Assembly: GCA_947453445.1 (NCBI GenBank)
Contig: CANGGP010000027.1
Span: forward strand, 1 to 41,040
Origin: Sphingobacteriaceae bacterium
GTDB lineage: Bacteria > Bacteroidota > Bacteroidia > B-17B0 > Aurantibacillaceae
Direction: 5' to 3'
DNA: 41,040 nt
Shown here in pieces: positions 1-10,200 of the stretch. The first letter of the stretch is position 1, and the number at the start of each line of letters is the position of its first letter. The notes under the pieces were generated by a model that saw only the letters and a program-made list of their open reading frames with translations, was not told where the DNA came from and did no database searches. A program made the position numbers and the translations under genes.

Positions 1-270
1 AAAAAATTGCAAGCTTTTTTACAAAAAAATGCCTCTATCAAAATTGAAATCAGCGGTCATACTGATAACAGTGGTGATAAAAAATTAAACATAACACTAT
101 CAGCAAATCGTGCCAAAGCAGTTTATGATTATTTGATCAATACCGGAGGCATTGCCGCTTCACGATTAACTTATAAAGGTTTTGGCGACAGCAAACCAAA
201 AGTGCCAAACGACAGTGCTGAAAACATGGCCAAGAATCGTCGTACTGAATTTAAGGTAACAGCAAAATAA
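1..270 (+). CDS. OmpA-like C-terminal domain protein (5' end outside window)
   Basis: This is the last 89 codons of a gene that begins before the window; the frame is open to base 1, so the TTG at 7 is not taken as a start. The residues match the OmpA/MotB peptidoglycan-binding fold: ISGHTDNSGD, then LSANRAKAVYDYL, GFGDSKP and the closing NRRTEF. The Asp at 64-66 and the Arg of NRA are the pair that in this family contacts diaminopimelate in peptidoglycan, so the protein probably anchors an outer-membrane or periplasmic assembly to the wall. What precedes the domain (barrel, TPR or propeller) cannot be seen. It converges on asnB with only three bases between the stop codons, leaving no room for a separate terminator. 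Confidence 0.9.
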   Translation, partial: KKLQAFLQKNASIKIEISGHTDNSGDKKLNITLSANRAKAVYDYLINTGGIAASRLTYKGFGDSKPKVPNDSAENMAKNRRTEFKVTAK

Positions 271-273
271 ATT

Positions 274-2187
274 TTAGGCAAAAACTTTACGCCACTTACT
301 CAATACAAATAATTTAAAGAGTAGTTTATTTTGGTAGGCGTTATTAGGATTGGTGAGGTGTAATTGGGCATTATTCACAAATTCAAAATTGGCAGATTTT
401 ATTTCGCTCAACATTTGGGGATGAATTTTTTTCATCCAGTCTTGCATGGGTGTTTCAAAACCTACTTTGTCGTACCTTGTATAAATTTCATTGGGCAATT
501 GCTTTTTAAAAGCCTCCCGCAATAAGTATTTTGAAATGCCATGTTGTATTTTTCGGTTGCCGTTAAATGAGAACATAAAATTCATTAAATCTACATCGTC
601 GCTAAAGGGAGTTCGGCTCTCAACACTGTGCCACATGCCGCAGCGGTCTTCACACTTTAAAAAGGTTTTTAAGCGTGTATTGTAAATATCATCTAATAAA
701 ACCCCATTTACATTGTTTGGCTTTGTGATGATGTGCCGATTATCTGATTGTATAAAATCTTTTTTTAGAATTTGTGACTGCTGCGAATTTTTAAATGTGT
801 GTTTTTGTTTTATTTTTTCTTTGATGAAAAATAGAAATGGATGTTGAATGGTTTTTGAAGCGGCATGCATTTCTTTGTAGGCTTCCACAATTTTATTTTG
901 TGAAATTAAGTTTTGCCATTTGGCGAAAAAATGATGGTGATAACCGCCAAATAATTCGTCGGCACCTTGGCCATCGAGTACTACTTTAATGCCATTCTGT
1001 TTTGCCAGTTCCATCACTTTGTATTGTGCATAAGTGCTGGTATCCCATATGGGTGCATCTTGTGAGTAAATTAAGGTGTCGACTTCTTTTAAAAAGCCTT
1101 CTAAGCTTGGCTCTGTTTTTATGCTTTTGGCATGAATTTTTTGATTCACCAAATCGGCAAAGTTTTCTTCACTAATGCTGTTGTTGCGAAATACGGAGGT
1201 GAAGGTGTACACCTGTTTTTTTGCATTGGCTGCAATTACAGCGGCAATGATGCTGCTGTCGATTCCGCCACTGAGGCAAGTGCCCACTTCAACATCACTT
1301 CTTAAACGCAATTGTATGGCTTTTTCTAAGAGTGTCTCAATTTTATCAATGAGTTCAATGTCGCTGAGGTGATCGTTCGACAAGTGGTTGTTGTTCTTTA
1401 GATGATAGTATTCTGATTGTTTGAATGCATGTGTTTTTAAATCATAAATCAATTGTTGTCCGGGCCAAAGTTCAATGATGTTCTCAAAAAAATTATTGTG
1501 GTCATTTTCAATCAGGCCATGCAATAAATAATCATGAATGGCTTTGTTGTTATTTTTGGCCTTTACAAAACCAGCTTTCACCAAGGCTTTTTGTTCGCTG
1601 GCAAAAGCAAAACAATTGTTGTTTTCAAAATAATAAAAAGGTTTAACGCCAAGGCGATCGCGCGACATAAAACAAATTTGTTTTGCGGTATCATAAATAC
1701 AAAAGGCCCACATGCCGTTAAAGCGTGAGGTGCATTCAGCGCCCCAGGCAGCATAAGCAGCAATTACAACTTCGGTGTCGGTTTCTGAATGAAATTTATA
1801 GCCGAGTAATTGTAATTCTTTTTTTAATTCAATGTAGTTGTATAATTCGCCATTGTATGTAATCCAATATTTTTTTTCAACGTCACACAAAGGTTGATGT
1901 CCGCTTTCAGTTAAATCGATAATGGAAAGACGGCGGTGTGCAAGCAGCAATTGCGTGTTGTCGTTTTGTTGAATCGTTAAAATGTTGGTTTGGGGGGCGT
2001 AAGGCAATGTTGAATTGGTTTGAACATTTTGTGCAAGGCTGCAAGTGATGTTGCCTTGTTTTGTGGCGATTAAAAAACCTTCTCCGTCGGGACCGCGGTG
2101 CTGAATGGCTTGACTTAATTGAATGATTTTTTCAATGGCATTGAAAGACTGATTGTTTTTTAAAATTATTCCGGCAATGCCACACAT
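274..2187 (-). CDS. asnB: Asparagine synthase (glutamine-hydrolysing)
   Basis: AsnB makes asparagine from aspartate, glutamine and ATP in the cytoplasm. The 637-residue protein begins MCGIAGII, which gives the class II glutaminase nucleophile Cys2 once Met is removed. RGPDG follows at 31-35, and the glutamine-site loop YNGELYNY is at 111-118. The synthetase half has the ATP-pyrophosphatase loop SGGIDSS at 306-312 and DGQGADELFGGY further on. Length is as expected for the family. The ATG at 2187 is fixed by the need for Cys at position 2. It lies eight bases after the TM2 gene on the same strand and is probably co-transcribed with it. Some members of this family act in surface-polysaccharide clusters on other acceptors, but nothing next to it here argues for that. 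Confidence 0.95.
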   Translation of the reverse strand: MCGIAGIILKNNQSFNAIEKIIQLSQAIQHRGPDGEGFLIATKQGNITCSLAQNVQTNSTLPYAPQTNILTIQQNDNTQLLLAHRRLSIIDLTESGHQPLCDVEKKYWITYNGELYNYIELKKELQLLGYKFHSETDTEVVIAAYAAWGAECTSRFNGMWAFCIYDTAKQICFMSRDRLGVKPFYYFENNNCFAFASEQKALVKAGFVKAKNNNKAIHDYLLHGLIENDHNNFFENIIELWPGQQLIYDLKTHAFKQSEYYHLKNNNHLSNDHLSDIELIDKIETLLEKAIQLRLRSDVEVGTCLSGGIDSSIIAAVIAANAKKQVYTFTSVFRNNSISEENFADLVNQKIHAKSIKTEPSLEGFLKEVDTLIYSQDAPIWDTSTYAQYKVMELAKQNGIKVVLDGQGADELFGGYHHHFFAKWQNLISQNKIVEAYKEMHAASKTIQHPFLFFIKEKIKQKHTFKNSQQSQILKKDFIQSDNRHIITKPNNVNGVLLDDIYNTRLKTFLKCEDRCGMWHSVESRTPFSDDVDLMNFMFSFNGNRKIQHGISKYLLREAFKKQLPNEIYTRYDKVGFETPMQDWMKKIHPQMLSEIKSANFEFVNNAQLHLTNPNNAYQNKLLFKLFVLSKWRKVFA

Positions 2188-2196
2188 AAAAAAATA

Positions 2197-2625
2197 TTAT
2201 TCAACCCACATGAACACCTGATCGCTATTATTAAACTTAGAAATATCTTCTTCTTTTAGAATGACAAAGAAATCAATTAATGGCAATATACCAAAGGCGC
2301 CACCTAAACTTGCAATATATACTACCGGCACAAATGGCGCACAGCCCATGTAAATGCGGTGTAGACCAACGATTCCAAAGGGTAATGGAAAAGCCAAGAT
2401 GGCAGCTGTTATTTTTTTGTTTTTGCTTTTGTGTTTGTTGAAAATAAGATGAAGTGGATTTGGTCTTGACGATACCCGCGAATTATTTTCCAAGTCAGAT
2501 AATTGTATCAAGTTTAATTGTTGATTTTGAATTACCGCATTATTTGATTTGCTTGACAAACTTATGAAGCAAAAAAAAGTGCAAGCGCTAATGCATAAAA
2601 TCTGACGAATTACTTTAATGTCCAT
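2197..2625 (-). CDS. TM2 domain-containing membrane protein
   Basis: A 142-residue protein of unknown function. It has a hydrophobic N-terminus (about 8-24) that could be a signal peptide or first membrane segment, then a charged stretch (50-70). A TM2 domain follows at about 70-123, with two membrane spans separated by GLHRIYMG and GGAFGILPLIDFFVIL. The G-hHRhYhG and hhhLIDhhhhL patterns define this family; what TM2 proteins do in bacteria is not settled. It is the first gene of a probable two-gene unit with asnB. The family call is good, a function cannot be given. Confidence 0.75.
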   Translation of the reverse strand: MDIKVIRQILCISACTFFCFISLSSKSNNAVIQNQQLNLIQLSDLENNSRVSSRPNPLHLIFNKHKSKNKKITAAILAFPLPFGIVGLHRIYMGCAPFVPVVYIASLGGAFGILPLIDFFVILKEEDISKFNNSDQVFMWVE

Positions 2626-2642
2626 TGCTGAGGTTCAAGGTC

Positions 2643-2650
2643 CAAAATTA
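2643..2650 (-). promoter_or_regulatory. Candidate -7 element for the TM2-asnB unit
   Basis: Read on the minus strand this is TAATTTTG, an exact match to the Bacteroidota -7 consensus TAnnTTTG. It lies 17 bases before the TM2 start codon, giving a very short leader. No TTG sits at the usual 17-23 base spacing upstream, so the match could be chance in AT-rich DNA. A perfect 10-base palindrome, AACAATTGTT, lies just upstream at 2661-2670. Confidence 0.25.
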
Positions 2651-2729
2651 TAATATTAAAAACAATTGTTGATAATAATTCAATACTGTGGCGCATGATT
2701 TTTTAATTTAGAAGCCCAAAACAAAGTTT

Positions 2730-4121
2730 GTGACGTTAATAAAAAGTATTTCAGGAATTAGGGGCACCATCGGCGGATTGCCTGATGAAGGTTTAACACC
2801 TTTGGATATTGTAAAATTTAGTTCAGCCTATGCTGCTTGGATCAAAAGCAATAACAGCGCACAGGTTAAGCATAAAGTTGTAATAGGAAGAGATGCCAGG
2901 ATGAGTGGAACGATGTTGACCAATATTGTGTCGGGCACATTGATGGGCATGGGTGTAGATGTAATTGATTTGGGTTTAAGCACAACACCAACAGTTGAGA
3001 TGGCGGTAACAGCTTTTGCAGCCTCAGGCGGTGTTATTCTAACGGCATCGCATAATCCAAAGCAATGGAATGCCTTAAAGTTACTCAATAATAAAGGGGA
3101 GTTTATCAGCGAGCAAGAAGGTAAATTAATTTTGGAAATGGCAGGTGATAGTCAATTTGATTATGCAGAAGTTGATTATTTAGGACAATACGAGGTTCAG
3201 GATGATTTTCTTTCGAAACATATTCAAAAAATTATTGACTTACCCTATGTAGATTTAAAAAGTATTGCGGCTGCAAATTTTAGCGTGGTTGTTGATGCCA
3301 TCAATTCATCAGGTAGTTTCGCTGTGCCGGCCTTGTTGAAAGCTTTGGGCGTGCAGCGTGTGAAGGTGATACATGGTGAGGTGGATGGTAATTTTGCACA
3401 CAATCCTGAACCTTTGCCTGAGCATTTAATTGATTTGAGTGAAACAGTTGTGAAAGAAAAGGCGCATTTGGGTATCAGTGTAGATCCGGATGTTGATCGT
3501 TTGGCTTTTGTTTGTGAGGACGGAAAAATGTTCGGTGAAGAGTACACCTTGGTGGCTGTGGCGGATTATGTTTTAAAACAGCATAGCAAGGCGAATACCG
3601 TTAGTAATTTATCGAGCACAAGAGCTTTGCGTGATGTAACTGAAGCCGCGGGTGGTGAATATTCGGCTTCAGCGGTGGGTGAAGTAAATGTGGTGAAAAT
3701 GATGAAGTTGAGCAAGGCGGTGATTGGTGGTGAGGGCAATGGCGGGATCATTTTACCGGAATTACATTATGGAAGAGACGCCTTGGTGGGAATTGCCATC
3801 TTTTTGACCCATTTGGCCAAATTTGGTCAGTCAATTTCTGCTTTGCGGAAATCTTATCCTGATTATTTTATTTCGAAGAATAAGATTGAATTAACCCCAA
3901 AAATTGATGTTGATCAGGTATTGTTGAAAATCAAGGCGAAATACAAAGATCAGCCGATCAATGATGTTGACGGGCTTAAAATTGAGTTTGAAAAAGAATG
4001 GGTGCATTTGCGTAAAAGCAATACTGAGCCCATTATTCGCATTTACAGCGAAAGTTCGAATGCTGAAAAGGCGGATGCCTTGGCGAAGAAAATAATTTCG
4101 GATATTCAGGCCATCATTTAA
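2730..4121 (+). CDS. glmM: Phosphoglucosamine mutase / phosphomannomutase family
   Basis: An alpha-D-phosphohexomutase of 463 residues, most likely GlmM, which converts glucosamine-6-phosphate to glucosamine-1-phosphate for UDP-GlcNAc and peptidoglycan synthesis. All four active-site loops are present: the catalytic phosphoserine loop TASHNP (105-110, Ser107), the metal-binding DPDVDR (252-257), the sugar-specificity loop GEGNGG (334-339) and the phosphate-binding RKSNTEP (428-434). The N-terminus LIKSISGIRGTIGG is typical of the Bacteroidota version. The start is GTG at 2730; no ATG is available upstream of the conserved ISGIRGT. It is divergent from TM2-asnB and ends in a hairpin terminator. 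Phosphomannomutase or phosphoglucomutase activity cannot be excluded from sequence. Confidence 0.93.
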   Translation: MTLIKSISGIRGTIGGLPDEGLTPLDIVKFSSAYAAWIKSNNSAQVKHKVVIGRDARMSGTMLTNIVSGTLMGMGVDVIDLGLSTTPTVEMAVTAFAASGGVILTASHNPKQWNALKLLNNKGEFISEQEGKLILEMAGDSQFDYAEVDYLGQYEVQDDFLSKHIQKIIDLPYVDLKSIAAANFSVVVDAINSSGSFAVPALLKALGVQRVKVIHGEVDGNFAHNPEPLPEHLIDLSETVVKEKAHLGISVDPDVDRLAFVCEDGKMFGEEYTLVAVADYVLKQHSKANTVSNLSSTRALRDVTEAAGGEYSASAVGEVNVVKMMKLSKAVIGGEGNGGIILPELHYGRDALVGIAIFLTHLAKFGQSISALRKSYPDYFISKNKIELTPKIDVDQVLLKIKAKYKDQPINDVDGLKIEFEKEWVHLRKSNTEPIIRIYSESSNAEKADALAKKIISDIQAII

Positions 4122-4160
4122 GACTGTTCGTCATTTATTTTTGATATTTTCTCTGATCAT

Positions 4161-4189
4161 TGTCAGTTTTTGACATGTTTTTTTTAGAT
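4161..4189 (+). terminator. Rho-independent terminator after glmM
   Basis: TGTCA and TGACA form a five-base-pair stem around GTTTT, followed after TG by an uninterrupted run of T. The stem is short, but it sits 40 bases after the glmM stop and before the next gene. Confidence 0.5.
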
Positions 4190-4233
4190 TTTCATAAGGC
4201 TTTTTTTATTACCTTTAATTCAAATTACAATTT

Positions 4234-7200
4234 ATGAAAAAGTTACTTTTATTGGCGTTAAGCTTGATTTTTCTGTCAAATTCAAAGGTTAAAAGTCAGT
4301 CTGAGATTTGGGGAGTAGCACCATTGGGCGGTAACGGCTTTGGTGCGATATTCGGTATGCCAACGGGCAGCACCGGCATTGCTAATCAATACAATTTTGT
4401 AGGGGCACATGGAAATAATCCTCAACAAACCCATTTAATGTTGGCTTCAAATGGCAAATTTTACGGTACAACATTGCAAGGTGGGGCCAATAATTTGGGT
4501 GTAATTTTTGAGTATGATGCCAGTACCAATACCTATGTTAAGAAATGGGATTTTGCCACTGCTACCGGTGCTCAGCCAAGAGGGCCATTGATGCAGGCTT
4601 CTAATGGAAAATTGTATGGAATGACTGTGAATGGCGGAACAAATAATGTTGGTGTGATTTATGAATATGATATTACTTCAGGTACTTATACAAAAAAGGT
4701 TGATTTGTCGACAGCAAACGGAAGTTTGCCTTTTGGAACTTTGATGGAATTATCTACACCGAATGGCAAATTGTATGGTTTGACGCGCTCAGGTGGTGTG
4801 AATAGTGTTGGAACTATTTTTGAGTATGATATTGCTACAGCTGCCTATACAAAGAAAATTGATTTAAGTACTACTTTAGGAGGAAATCCAGGTGGTGAGT
4901 TTGTACAATCCGGCAGTTTACTTTATGCATTATGTCAAACCGGTGGTACCGCTAGTGTAGGAAGTATTGTTGAATACGATTATACAACCGGCACTGCTAC
5001 AAAAAAAATTGATTTAAATTCTACCTTGGGTAGTTCTCCGCAAGGCTCATTGTTTAAAGCAAGTGATGGTAATTTATACGGACTTACAACCACAGGTGGA
5101 ACCAATAATTTAGGGGTAATTTTTCAGTATAGTATAAGTACGAATGCTTATACTAAAATGTTTGATTTGTCTACTGCCAATGGTTCATCGGCGCCCGGCG
5201 ACATTGTTCAGTCGTCTTCAAACGGTAAATTATATGGCTTAACGCGATTGGGCGGAGTCAATAATCAAGGTGTTATTTTTGAATTCGATTATACAACAAG
5301 TACATATACCAAGAAATTCGACCTTTCCTCTACGAATCCATTAATTGGAGGGGCACCTTTTTGTAGCCCAATTTTTGGCAGTAATGGTAAATTATATGGC
5401 CCATTAACAACAGGTGGATTGGGTTCAGGTGGTGTGATTTTTGAATTTGATATCAGCACTTCTACTTATGTGAAAAAAATTGATTTGAATTATGCACCTA
5501 CCGGTGGCAATGCTTATGGGGGAATGGTTTACGCTTCAAATAATAAATTGTACGGCACTACCATAGCCGGGGGAGCAAATAATGCAGGTGTTATTTTTGA
5601 ATATGACAAATCCACTTCAACTTACACTAAGAAGTTTGATATGCTGGCCGCAACCGGTTCTGCGCCTTATGGCGCCATGATTGAAGCGTCGAATTCAAAG
5701 TTATATGGCATGACTAATCTTGGTGGTACGAATTCTTTGGGGACAATTTATGAATATAATTATAGCACAAATTCATACACTAAGAAAATAGATTTAGCCA
5801 GTGCAACCGGTTCAAGTCCTTTTGGAAAACTATTACAAGCTTCAAACGGAAAGTTGTATGGATTAACAAAAACAGGTGGTGCTAATGGATTGGGTGTACT
5901 CTTCGAATATGATTATTCAACAAATACATACATCGACAAGGTAGATTTTGCCGGATCGTCAAACGGTCAAAATCCTAGCGGATCATTGATTGAAGCACCA
6001 AACGGAAAGTTATACGGATTAACTGAATTGGGTGGAGCCAATAATTTAGGTGTTGTATTTGAATATAACCCAAGTACCGGAGTACTTACCAATAAATATG
6101 ATTTGAATGCTACAAGCGGTAGCCAACCTATGGGTTCTTTTGCACTCGCAAATGATGGCAACCTTTATGCAATTACAAAACTTGGGGGTACGAATAGCCT
6201 TGGAACCGTAATTCAGTATGATTTTACGAATAATGTTTTAACAAAGAAATTAGATTTAATCGCTTCAAGCGGCGGTTCGCCAAATAGTTCGTTAATCAAA
6301 GCAGCAAATGGTAAATTATATGCACCATATACATTAGGCGGTACAAACAACCAAGGGACCATTTCAGAATATGATGTTACAAGTGCAACATTAACAAAAT
6401 TGTTTGACTTGAGTGCAAGCACAAGTTACTCTCCTGCATACGCCAGTTTGGTTGAAATTTGTCCTCGCCCTGCAGCAGCAGGTGCAATCGCAGTTTCAAC
6501 AAACAGTGTTTGTCGTTCAAATTCATCCACCTTTAATTTTAGCATTGCAACCATACCAACAGCAAGTTCTTATTCATGGAATTTACCAAGTGGCGCTTCA
6601 ATTGTTTCCGGTAGTTTAACAAATAATATCGGTGTTGATTTTAGTGGGGTGGCACAAGGTGTTTTCACTTATAGTGTAGGCGGGGTGAATCTTTGTGGAA
6701 TGGGTACCGTTGCGGTGGCAAATATTACGGTTGTTCCCCTTCCAACTGTTACTGTGAATAATGGTACAATATGTTCAGGTAATTCATTTACGATGGTTCC
6801 TTCAGGAGCAACATCTTACACTTATTCAAGCGGTAGCGCTGTAGTTTCACCAATAACCAATACAACATACGTTGTTACAGGAGCCAGTTTGGGCTGTGTG
6901 TCAACAGCCACCAGTAATGTTACCGTTAATTTAACGCCAACAATTTCAGTGAACAGCGGCAGTATTTGTACCGGTAATTCATTTACCATGGTTCCAAACG
7001 GAGCAAGCACCTATACTTATTCTAGTGGTTCATCAGTGGTTTCTCCTTTAACAAATACGTCCTATACAGTAACAGGTACCAGTGCCTTGGGTTGTGTTGG
7101 AACTAATTCGGCTGTAAGTAACGTTACAGTGAATATTACACCAACTGTGTCGGTGAATAGCGGTACTTTGTGTACAGGGCTTTCATTCACCATGGTGCCT

Positions 7201-10200
7201 GGTGGTGCAAGTACATATACCTATTCAAGCGGATCAGCCATTGTTTCTCCGCTCACAAATACCTCTTACAGTGTTACCGGTACGAGTGCTCAGGGTTGTG
7301 TTTCAACGAATACAGCAGTTAGTAACTTAACGGTTTACGTAAGTCCATTTATTGCATCCAATAGTGGTAGTATTTGTTCAGGACAATCATTTATTATTTT
7401 AACAGCAGGAGCCAGTACATACACTTATTCAAGCGGTACACCTTTTGTAACTCCAGCAACTTCTACCAATTATAGTATTACCGGAACAAGCGCTCAAGGG
7501 TGTTTGTCAACCAATACAGCCATAAGTAGTGTAACGGTTAACATTACACCAACATTATCGGTTAACAGTGGTAGTATTTGTACAGGCAATTCATTCACCA
7601 TGGTGCCAAGTGGTGCCAGCACATATACTTATTCAAGCGGCTCGGCCATTGTTTCTCCATTGGTAAATACCAATTACAGTGTAACCGGAACCAGTGCCCA
7701 AGGTTGTGCTGCCACAAACACAGCTGTAAGCAATGTAACAGTGAATATTACGCCAACTGTTTCAGTGAACAGCGGCAGCATTTGTTCGGGTAATGCCTTT
7801 ACAATGGTACCGGGTGGCGCGAGTACTTATACTTATTCAAGCGGCTCGGCTATTGTGTCGCCTATAGTAAATACCAATTACAGTGTAACAGGAACCAGCG
7901 CGCAAGGATGTGTTTCAAATAACACAGCAGTGAGCACCGTAACAGTTTATATTACACCAACAGTGGCAGTAAACAGCGGCAGTATTTGTACAGGAAAGTC
8001 CTTTACAATGGTGCCAAGCGGTGCTAATTCATATACCTATTCAAGCGGCTCGGCAATTGTTTCTCCTTTGGTGAACACCAATTACAGTGTAACCGGTACC
8101 AGCGCCCAAGGTTGTGTGGCAACAAACACAGCAGTGAGCAATGTAACAGTAAACATCACACCAACATTAGCAGTTAACAGTGGTAGTATTTGTACCGGTA
8201 ATTCATTTACCATGGTGCCAAGCGGTGCAAGTACATATACTTATTCAAGTGGATCAGCGATTGTTTCTCCACTCACCAATACTTCTTATAGTGTAACAGG
8301 CACCAGTGCTCAGGGTTGTGTGGCAACCAATACAGCAGTGAGTAATGTAACAGTGTTTATCACGCCAACAGTATCAGTAAACAGCGGCAGTATTTGTACA
8401 GGTAATTCATTTACCATGGTTCCAAGCGGTGCAAGCACATATACCTATTCAAGCGGCTCGGCAATTGTTTCACCATTGGTAAATACCAATTACAGTGTAA
8501 CAGCAACGAGTGCCCAAGGTTGTGTGGCGACCAATACAGCGGTGAGTAATGTAACAGTGAATATCACGCCAACATTATCGGTTAACAGTGGAAGCATTTG
8601 TACCGGTAATTCATTCACCATGGTGCCAAGTGGTGCCAGCACTTATACATATTCAAGCGGCTCGGCAATTGTTTCGCCATTGGTTAACACCAATTACAGC
8701 GTAACCGGAACCAGTGCCCAAGGTTGTGTGGCAACAAACACAGCAGTGAGCAATGTTACCGTATATATTACGCCAACAATTTCAGTGAACAGCGGCAGCA
8801 TTTGTTCGGGTAATTCATTTACAATGGTACCGGGCGGAGCGAGTACCTATACTTATTCAAGCGGATCGGCAATTGTCGCTCCACTTTTAAATACTAATTA
8901 CAGTGTAACAGGAACCAGCGCACAAGGTTGTGTTTCAAATAATACAGCAGTTAGTACAGTAACGGTTTACGTTACACCAACAGTGGCAGTGAACAGCGGC
9001 AGTATTTGTTTTGGAAATTCAATTACCTTAACACCTAGTGTGAATCCTTCAGGCACTGCAACTTACACCATTACCGGTGGTAACTTTGTGGTTTCACCTT
9101 CAAGCAATAATTCATACACTGTAATTGCTACAAGTTCTATGGGTTGTGTTTCGGCCAATCAAGCGGTTGCGAATGTTACCGTTATAGCCTTGCCGAATGT
9201 TACTGCTGCAAGTGGTTCAGTTTGTTTGGGTTTACCTTTTACACCAACTGTAACAGGCGCCAATACTTATACTTATTCAGCATTATTGCCTCTTACTCCT
9301 TCAGTGAATACCACTTATTCGGTGATTGGAACCAATGCATTAACCGGTTGTATTTCGAATCCGGCTTCTACATTTGCTGTGATCGTGAATGCAAGGCCTT
9401 CTATTACAATAGCAGGTAACAACACCTTGTGTTTAGGCGGAACTACTACATTAACGGCAAATGGTGCGGTTTCTTATTCATGGAGCACAGTTACCGGACC
9501 TAGTGTTTCTGTTTCTCCATCCGTAACAACTAACTATAGTGTTTTTGGTACAAGTGCAGCAGGATGTAATTCAGTGGCTGTGATGGCAGTTTCAGTAATG
9601 CCAAATCCAAGTATCACTGTGTCGAGCGGTGGAATTTGTTTCGGTGATACATTCACACTTAGTCCAAACGGCGCAAGTAATTATACATTCTTGCCAAATG
9701 GACCAGTGGTAACACCATCTGCCACCACAGTATACTCAGTAAATGGTGTGAATGCCTTTGGATGTTCGATGCTTGTACCTGTTACAGCAACAGTTTCAGT
9801 TGGAAACTCACTAACAGTTACAATAACAGGAAATACCATGATTTGTAGCGGTGAAACTGTGAACTTAACAGCCAATGGCGCGTCTACTTATTCATGGAAT
9901 ACAGGTTCAAACCAAAACAATATTAGTGCAACACCAAGTGTGAACACAACCTATACTGTTTTGGGTTCAAGCGGAACATGTTCTGCAAATGCCATTGTGA
10001 ATGTAACTGTGAATCCATTACCGATTATTAATGTAAGCAGCAGTAGAACCTTGATTTGTATTGGCGAAAGTGCAAGTTTAACAGCAAGTGGTGCAAATAA
10101 TTATACATGGTCGGTGGTGAATCAACCTACTGCCAGCGTTTTGGTTATTAATCCAATTGTTACTACAGTGTATTCAGTAACCGGCGTTGATATTAATGGT

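Noticed and set aside
274-2187. asnB as part of a capsule or O-antigen cluster
   Set aside because: Neighbours are an OmpA-domain protein, a TM2 protein and glmM; no polysaccharide genes adjoin it.
2661-2670. Palindrome AACAATTGTT between divergent TM2-asnB and glmM genes
   Set aside because: A ten-base palindrome without spacer is expected fairly often by chance in AT-rich intergenic DNA; noted only in passing.
6742-8976. Regularly spaced repeats as a CRISPR array
   Set aside because: The 204-base units are coding throughout, without spacers, and encode Ig-like domains in frame.
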